From Hymenobacter jeollabukensis (GTDB lineage Bacteria; Bacteroidota; Bacteroidia; Cytophagales; Hymenobacteraceae), in NCBI RefSeq assembly GCF_005771675.1, contig NZ_VAJM01000003.1, positions 372,001 through 436,000 of the forward strand: 64,000 nucleotides of DNA, in the 5' to 3' direction. Below, in pieces: positions 59,469-64,000 of this stretch. The position numbers were made by a program, and so were the translations under genes. Under the pieces are notes generated by a model. The model did not search any database. It was not told the DNA's origin and worked only from the letters and a program-made list of their open reading frames with translations. Positions within the stretch are counted from its first letter, which is position 1. Each line of letters begins with the position of its first letter.

Positions 59469-62400
59469 ATGAGCCGACTTCTCCTGACTAGCTTCCTGAT
59501 GCTGGTCGGCAGCCTGGGGCCGTGGTTTTCGGCCCACGCCCAAGGCACCAAAACCCAGACCGCCCACCCCGAACGCCCGAATTACCGCGGCATCGGCAAG
59601 GACTGGGAAAAAACCACTCCGCCCGACAGCTCCAAGCTCACCTACACCGTGTTCATGATCGGCGACGTGGGCAAGCCCGCTCTGCCCGAAGCCGGCGGCG
59701 AGCCGTCGCTCAACTTTCTGCGCCGGCAGATCATGAAAGAAGGCGAGCGGAGCACCACCATCTACCTCGGCGACAACATCTACGAGTACGGCCTGCCGCC
59801 CACCGGCGCCCTCGACCGCAAGGTGTCGGAGCAGCGCCTGATCGAGCAGATCAACGTGCTGCGCAACTACAAGGGCGAGAAGTACATGATTCCGGGCAAC
59901 CACGACTGGAAACAGGGCCAGAAAGGCTCGCTCGACCAGGTTATCCGGGCCCAGAACTTCATCGAGGATTACATGAACAAGGACTCGGCCGCCTTCACGC
60001 GCACCGGGGCCTTCTACGTGCCGGCCAACGGCTGCCCCGGGCCCTACGAAATCCTGGTGCAGGATAACCTGGCCATCATTGCCATCAACTCGCAGTGGTT
60101 TCTGCAGACCTCGGAGCGTCCCTACGGCGCCAACAGCGGCTGCGGCGTGGCCAACGAGGCCGACTTCTTCACCCAGCTGGAGGATTTGATGGCCAAGCAC
60201 CGCAACAAGAACGTGGTGGTCATTGCCCACCACCCCATCTTCTCCGACGGCATCCACGGCGGCTACTTCACCCTGGCCGACCACCTGTTTCCGCTGAGCA
60301 TCGTCTACAAGTACGCCTTCATCCCGTTCCCGATTATCGGCTCGGTGTACCCGTTTGCGCGCAAGTACGGCGGCATCTCGCAGGACATTCCGCACCCCTT
60401 GTACCAGCAGTACAAGAAGGGGTTGATGGACATTTTTGCCAAGTACCCGAACACCATTTACGCCGCCGGGCACGAGCACAACCTGCAGTACTTCAAGGTC
60501 GGCGACCTGCACCAGATCGTGTCGGGCTCGGGCTGCAAAACCCAGCACGTGCGCACCGGCCGCGACGGCGACGCCCTTTTCTCTGACAAAGAGAAAGGCT
60601 GGGCCCGCGTGAACTACTACAACAACGGCGAGGTGTGGCTGGAATACTGGATTCCGAACGACCGCGGCGAGTCGGGCCGCATCGTGTACCGCCAGGCGCT
60701 GTATGCCAAGCAGGCCATTGCCGGCGACGCCCCCACCGGCCCCGACCCGTTCAACGTCGACATCAAGGGCCGGCCCAACTACAAGGACTCGACGGTGACC
60801 GTGGCCGTGAACCCGCGCTACGCCGAGCGCAGCGGCTTCCACCAGGCCCTGTTCGGCAAGCACTACCGCGCCGAGTGGGCCACGCCGGTGAAGTTTCCGG
60901 TGCTTGACCTGGCCACGGAGAAGGGCGGCCTCGAAGCCTACCGCATCGGCGGGGGTAAGCAGACGGCCTCGCTGAAAGTGCGCAACGAGGAGGGCCGCAA
61001 CTACACCATCCGCGGGCTCGACAAGGACCCCTCGGCCGTGCTGCCGGAGGCCCTGCGCGAATCGGCCGCCAAGGACATTCTGCAGGACCAGATTTCGGCC
61101 CAGCACCCCTACGGCTCCATCGTGCTGCCGCCGCTGGCTGCCCGTGCCGGCATTCTGCACACCAACCCCGAGCTGCGCTACATCCCCCGCGACCCGCTGC
61201 TGGGCCAGTACCTGGCCCGCTTCCAGGACACGCCCGCCGCGCTGGAGGAAGACGCCAAGGACGACCAGAGCAACGTGGCCTCGCTGAACTTCGCCACCAA
61301 CCTGGTGGGCACTGATAAGGTGCTGGAGCGCATGCGCCAGGACAACGACAACCACATCAAGGGCAAAGCCTTCGTCCGCTCGCGCCTGTTCGATATGTGG
61401 ATCGGCGACTGGGACCGGCACGAGGACCAGTGGCGCTGGGCCGAAAGCAAGAACGAGGACGGGGACCGGACCTTCACGGCCGTGCCCGAAGACCGCGATA
61501 TTGCCTTCTTCAAGGGCGACGGGTTCTTCCCCTGGCTGGCTCGCCGCAAGTGGGCCGTGCGCAACTTCCAGGACTTCGGCGAAGACTACGCCGACTGGAA
61601 AGGCCTGAACCTCACGGCGCTCAGCAATGACCGCGTGTTCCTGGGCGAGATGTCGCGCAAGGACTGGGTGGAAACCGCCGAGGATATGAAGCGCCGCCTC
61701 ACCGACGCGGCCATCGACTCGGCCCTGCGCACGCGCTGGCCCGAGCAAATCTACAAGCTGCACGGCCCCGAAATAGCCGCCAAGCTCAAGAGCCGCCGCG
61801 ACCTGCTGCCCCAGCTGGCCGAGGACTACTTCCGCCTGCTCAGCGAAAAAGTGGAGGTGAAGGGCAGCGAGAAGCAGGAGCGGTTCGTAGTGGAGCGCCT
61901 GCCCGACAACAAAACCCGCGTGCTGGTGAAGAAGGTCAACAAGGAGGGCAAGACCACCAAAACCCTCTGGGACCAGACCTACAACGGCGAGGTAACCGAC
62001 GAAATCCGCCTCTACGGCTTCGCCGGCAACGACTCCTACCGCGTGCGGGGCAACGAGCCCAGCAGCATCCGCCTGCGCATCATCGGCGGCATCGACCGCG
62101 ACACCATCGTCGACGAATCGACCAAAGGCGGCTCCTTCCTGCGGCCCCATTCGGTGCAGGTGTACGACGCCGACTCGGGCAACGTCATCGTGCCGGGCAA
62201 GGAAACGCGCCTGCGCCTGGCGCCGGGCACCGAAGTGAGCCAGTACGACTACCCCACGCGCACCAACAAGCGCGACTACAAGCTGCCCTACTTCGGCCCG
62301 GCCGTGTACTTCGGCTACAACGTCGACGACGGCGTGTTCGTGGGCGGCGGCGGCACGCTGCGCACCTACGGCTTCCGCCGCGAGCCGTTTGCCACCGAGC

Positions 62401-63392
62401 AGACGCTGGTGGCCAACTACGCCCCCTCGCGCCAGGCCTACAACGTGCGCTACACCGGCGTCTTCACCGACGTGCTCGGCAAGTACGACCTGCGCGTCAG
62501 CTCGCAGCTCTACGGCCCGCAGCTGCTCTACAACTACTTCGGCGAAGGCAACGACACCCGCAACGTAGCCCAGGGCGAAGGCAGCGGCAACCCGCTCGGC
62601 AACCGCGCCATCAACGACACCTACCGCATCCGCTTCTCGCGCTTCAACTTCTCGCCCACGCTGGAAACCGACGTGTTCAGCTTCCTGAAGTTCGGCATCG
62701 GGCCGCAGTACGACCAGTGGCGCATCGACCGCGCCCAGATCGGCCGCGAAATCCAGTCCGGCATCGACAACGGCTTTACCGGCGCCGCCGCCGGCATCCG
62801 CGAGTCCGATTTCGGGATGAACCGCTACCTCGGCGGCAAGGCCTACCTCAACCTCGACGCCAGCTCTTCGCCCATCAACCCGCGCATCGGCCTGCGCTGG
62901 TACAACTCGGCCGAATACAACAGCCAGCTCAACGGCGAAAAGCTGAAGTACGGCCGTCTGGCCTCGGAAGTACGCTTCTACGTGTCGCCGAACTTCCCCT
63001 TCCAGCTCACCTGGGCCGGCCGCATTGGGGCCGCCCGCAACCTGGGCGACTACCGCTTCTACCAGGCCAACACCCTGGGCGGCACCACCAACCTGCGCGG
63101 CTACCGCCGCACCCGCTACGCCGGCCGCAGCATGACCTACGCCAACGCCGAGGTGCGCCTACAGCTGTTTACCTTCAACGCCTACCTGGTGCCCGGCAAG
63201 TTCGGCATCATGGGCCTGGCCGACGCCGGCCGGGTATACAGCCGCTACGACATCGAGAAGGGCCTCGACGCCTACCACACCGGCTTCGGCGGCGGTATCT
63301 GGATCGACGTGCTGAAGCAGGCCGTCATCAACGCCACGTACTCGGCCGGGGAGGAGCGACTGGTCAATATCGGCTTCGACTTCCTGTTCTAA
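59469..63392 (+). CDS. 1307-residue outer-membrane protein: metallophosphoesterase, kinase-like region, Omp85-like barrel
   Basis: Signal peptide MSRLLLTSFLMLVGSLGPWF...AHAQ. Residues about 55-390 are a purple-acid-phosphatase-like domain with D66 (IGDVG), D102 (LGDNIYEYG), N144-H145 (PGNHDWKQ), IAHHPIFSDG and AAGHEHNLQ. Residues about 480-760 show an N-lobe-like strand pair (YTIRGLDKD, R515) and FDMWIGDWDRHEDQWRW (641-657) with VPEDRDIAFFKGDG (672-685), resembling the catalytic and metal loops of FAM20/HipA-like kinases. Residues about 940-1307 are a beta-barrel ending VNIGFDFLF, with terminal Phe as expected for BAM substrates. Function is unknown. Confidence 0.85.
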   Translation: MSRLLLTSFLMLVGSLGPWFSAHAQGTKTQTAHPERPNYRGIGKDWEKTTPPDSSKLTYTVFMIGDVGKPALPEAGGEPSLNFLRRQIMKEGERSTTIYLGDNIYEYGLPPTGALDRKVSEQRLIEQINVLRNYKGEKYMIPGNHDWKQGQKGSLDQVIRAQNFIEDYMNKDSAAFTRTGAFYVPANGCPGPYEILVQDNLAIIAINSQWFLQTSERPYGANSGCGVANEADFFTQLEDLMAKHRNKNVVVIAHHPIFSDGIHGGYFTLADHLFPLSIVYKYAFIPFPIIGSVYPFARKYGGISQDIPHPLYQQYKKGLMDIFAKYPNTIYAAGHEHNLQYFKVGDLHQIVSGSGCKTQHVRTGRDGDALFSDKEKGWARVNYYNNGEVWLEYWIPNDRGESGRIVYRQALYAKQAIAGDAPTGPDPFNVDIKGRPNYKDSTVTVAVNPRYAERSGFHQALFGKHYRAEWATPVKFPVLDLATEKGGLEAYRIGGGKQTASLKVRNEEGRNYTIRGLDKDPSAVLPEALRESAAKDILQDQISAQHPYGSIVLPPLAARAGILHTNPELRYIPRDPLLGQYLARFQDTPAALEEDAKDDQSNVASLNFATNLVGTDKVLERMRQDNDNHIKGKAFVRSRLFDMWIGDWDRHEDQWRWAESKNEDGDRTFTAVPEDRDIAFFKGDGFFPWLARRKWAVRNFQDFGEDYADWKGLNLTALSNDRVFLGEMSRKDWVETAEDMKRRLTDAAIDSALRTRWPEQIYKLHGPEIAAKLKSRRDLLPQLAEDYFRLLSEKVEVKGSEKQERFVVERLPDNKTRVLVKKVNKEGKTTKTLWDQTYNGEVTDEIRLYGFAGNDSYRVRGNEPSSIRLRIIGGIDRDTIVDESTKGGSFLRPHSVQVYDADSGNVIVPGKETRLRLAPGTEVSQYDYPTRTNKRDYKLPYFGPAVYFGYNVDDGVFVGGGGTLRTYGFRREPFATEQTLVANYAPSRQAYNVRYTGVFTDVLGKYDLRVSSQLYGPQLLYNYFGEGNDTRNVAQGEGSGNPLGNRAINDTYRIRFSRFNFSPTLETDVFSFLKFGIGPQYDQWRIDRAQIGREIQSGIDNGFTGAAAGIRESDFGMNRYLGGKAYLNLDASSSPINPRIGLRWYNSAEYNSQLNGEKLKYGRLASEVRFYVSPNFPFQLTWAGRIGAARNLGDYRFYQANTLGGTTNLRGYRRTRYAGRSMTYANAEVRLQLFTFNAYLVPGKFGIMGLADAGRVYSRYDIEKGLDAYHTGFGGGIWIDVLKQAVINATYSAGEERLVNIGFDFLF

Positions 63393-63413
63393 CAACTCCT
63401 TGCTTTTCAGTAG

Positions 63414-63451
63414 CAAAAGCCGCGGCCACTAGGGTCGCGGCTTTTGTTTTT
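63414..63451 (+). terminator. Terminator of the 1307-residue gene
   Basis: CAAAAGCCGCG and CGCGGCTTTTG form an 11-bp stem, followed by TTTTT. Confidence 0.85.
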
Positions 63452-63676
63452 AACCGTGATTGGACAGAAGCAACCGAAGCGCAGGTTCGACTCAAGAAAT
63501 CGAAACGGACTCTCTATGCTGGCTACCTCTCCTTCGTGAGAAAGGAAGGTCCCACATCGGGATTAATGGCATTTTTGATATAATAAATATTATATTTTAA
63601 TTTTTAAAATCTGCGTGTGAATTGCTTTCGTACATCACCGATTAACAGCTAAGTAATTGTATTATTCTATGTTAAA

Positions 63677-63922
63677 TTGCGGTATTACTTGCTGAAAAAC
63701 CGCTTGTTAGCTAATTTTGGGCCCTTGCCACAGGAGCTTGCTCAAGCTTGGACTGATGCGGAACCGGTGACGAAATTCGGAAGCTTGGACGATATGAGAA
63801 AATTCCCATTATGGGTAAGGTGCCTTAAAGGCTCGACTGTTCAGCGAGAAGAAGCTCTCCTCCGGCCAGTAAAATCCGCCGTTTGTCGAGAAGGGCTGTG
63901 CCTGTGGCAGGGTGCCCGGTAG
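63677..63922 (+). CDS. Doubtful 81-residue frame, possibly a gene remnant
   Basis: Starts with TTG and encodes RYYLLKNRLLANFGPLPQEL... with no recognised domain. Composition is closer to the AT-rich flank than to neighbouring genes. It could be a decayed fragment of a transferred gene or chance. Confidence 0.2.
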   Translation: MRYYLLKNRLLANFGPLPQELAQAWTDAEPVTKFGSLDDMRKFPLWVRCLKGSTVQREEALLRPVKSAVCREGLCLWQGAR

Positions 63923-63927
63923 TTTTG
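63920..63927 (+). promoter_or_regulatory. -7 promoter box for the next gene
   Basis: TAGTTTTG matches TAnnTTTG exactly and is identical to the box before the second susC. It lies 62 bp before ATG 63990. Confidence 0.45.
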
Positions 63928-63989
63928 CTGGCTCCGAAGCCGCGCCTGCGGTACAGCGTTGATTTTCCATCCACTCAAATACTTACCCA

Positions 63990-64000
63990 ATGCGAACAGC
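63990..64000 (+). CDS. Start of a gene cut by the window end
   Basis: ATGCGAACAGC follows a promoter-like stretch and spacing suitable for a start codon. Only three codons are visible, so no product can be named. Confidence 0.35.

Larger units (their letters stand above)
63393..63989. other. 597-bp intergenic region with an AT-rich island
   Basis: After the terminator at 63414-63451 the sequence becomes AT-rich between about 63570 and 63720, including TATAATA-aa-TATTATA (63579-63594). A weak small frame (63677-63922) and a -7 box (63920-63927) follow. Composition contrasts with the GC-rich window. Confidence 0.6.

Noticed and set aside
59304-62150. A 948-residue open frame antisense to the 1307-residue outer-membrane gene
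   Set aside because: Low-complexity composition typical of complementary-strand shadows; the + strand product has a signal peptide and catalytic motifs.

Overview
The window looks like chromosomal DNA of a high-GC member of the Bacteroidota, most likely a Hymenobacter-like bacterium (an inference from gene content, not a database match). The reasons are two SusC/SusD pairs, three secreted proteins whose C-termini look like type IX secretion sorting domains, promoter elements of the Bacteroidota TAnnTTTG type, lipoboxes typical of the group, and many short interspersed palindromic repeats. I see no phage, plasmid, transposase or CRISPR.

Layout. 1-541: the 3' end of a secreted or surface protein. 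872-7547 (+): a MacB-like ABC exporter (ATPase and two FtsX/MacB permeases) followed by an NtrC-type response regulator and its histidine kinase; every junction of this unit carries a repeat element. 7622-10889: a DUF1345 membrane protein, a T9SS cargo protein and a small glycosyltransferase. 11002-13059 (-): an M13 peptidase lipoprotein. 13299-30115 (-) is a polysaccharide utilization locus: SusC, SusD, GH2, agarase-like GH, SGNH/SASA esterase, GH10 xylanase, GH3, SDR (UxuB-type), UxuA and a LacI regulator, with a second LacI regulator divergent at 30729. GH2 carries the NxK signature of beta-glucuronidases, which fits the UxuB/UxuA hexuronate steps. 31906-33852: a PAS-only sensor, an unknown small protein, and an AT-hook/ribbon-helix-helix protein. 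34090-41853 (+): a second SusC/SusD pair followed by two phosphodiesterase/phosphoesterase genes, possibly an organophosphate-scavenging unit; its susD has a 12-G tract. 41909-47024 (+): AraC regulator, NAD(P)-dependent epimerase, aldo/keto reductase, Na+/H+ antiporter. 47162-52657 (-): two secreted T9SS-type proteins and a GH1 glucosidase. 52821-54955 (-): a glycosyltransferase, an LpxH-like phosphoesterase and a translationally coupled small protein. 55366-59240 (-): a cyclase-like DUF2652 protein, a TlpA-like thioredoxin and an HD protein with a Pycsar-effector-like membrane module, with a tRNA-Arg(CCT) on the + strand between the last two. 59469-63392 (+): a 1307-residue outer-membrane protein joining a phosphoesterase, a kinase-like middle region and an Omp85-like barrel.

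The most unusual aspect is the density and variety of small palindromic repeats. At least seven sequence families (called A to H here) occupy intergenic junctions, sometimes nested, sometimes supplying stop codons or leader regions. One family (B) keeps a hairpin whose two arms differ completely between copies yet always pair, a covariation pattern implying selection on structure. No mobilising enzyme for these repeats is in the window.
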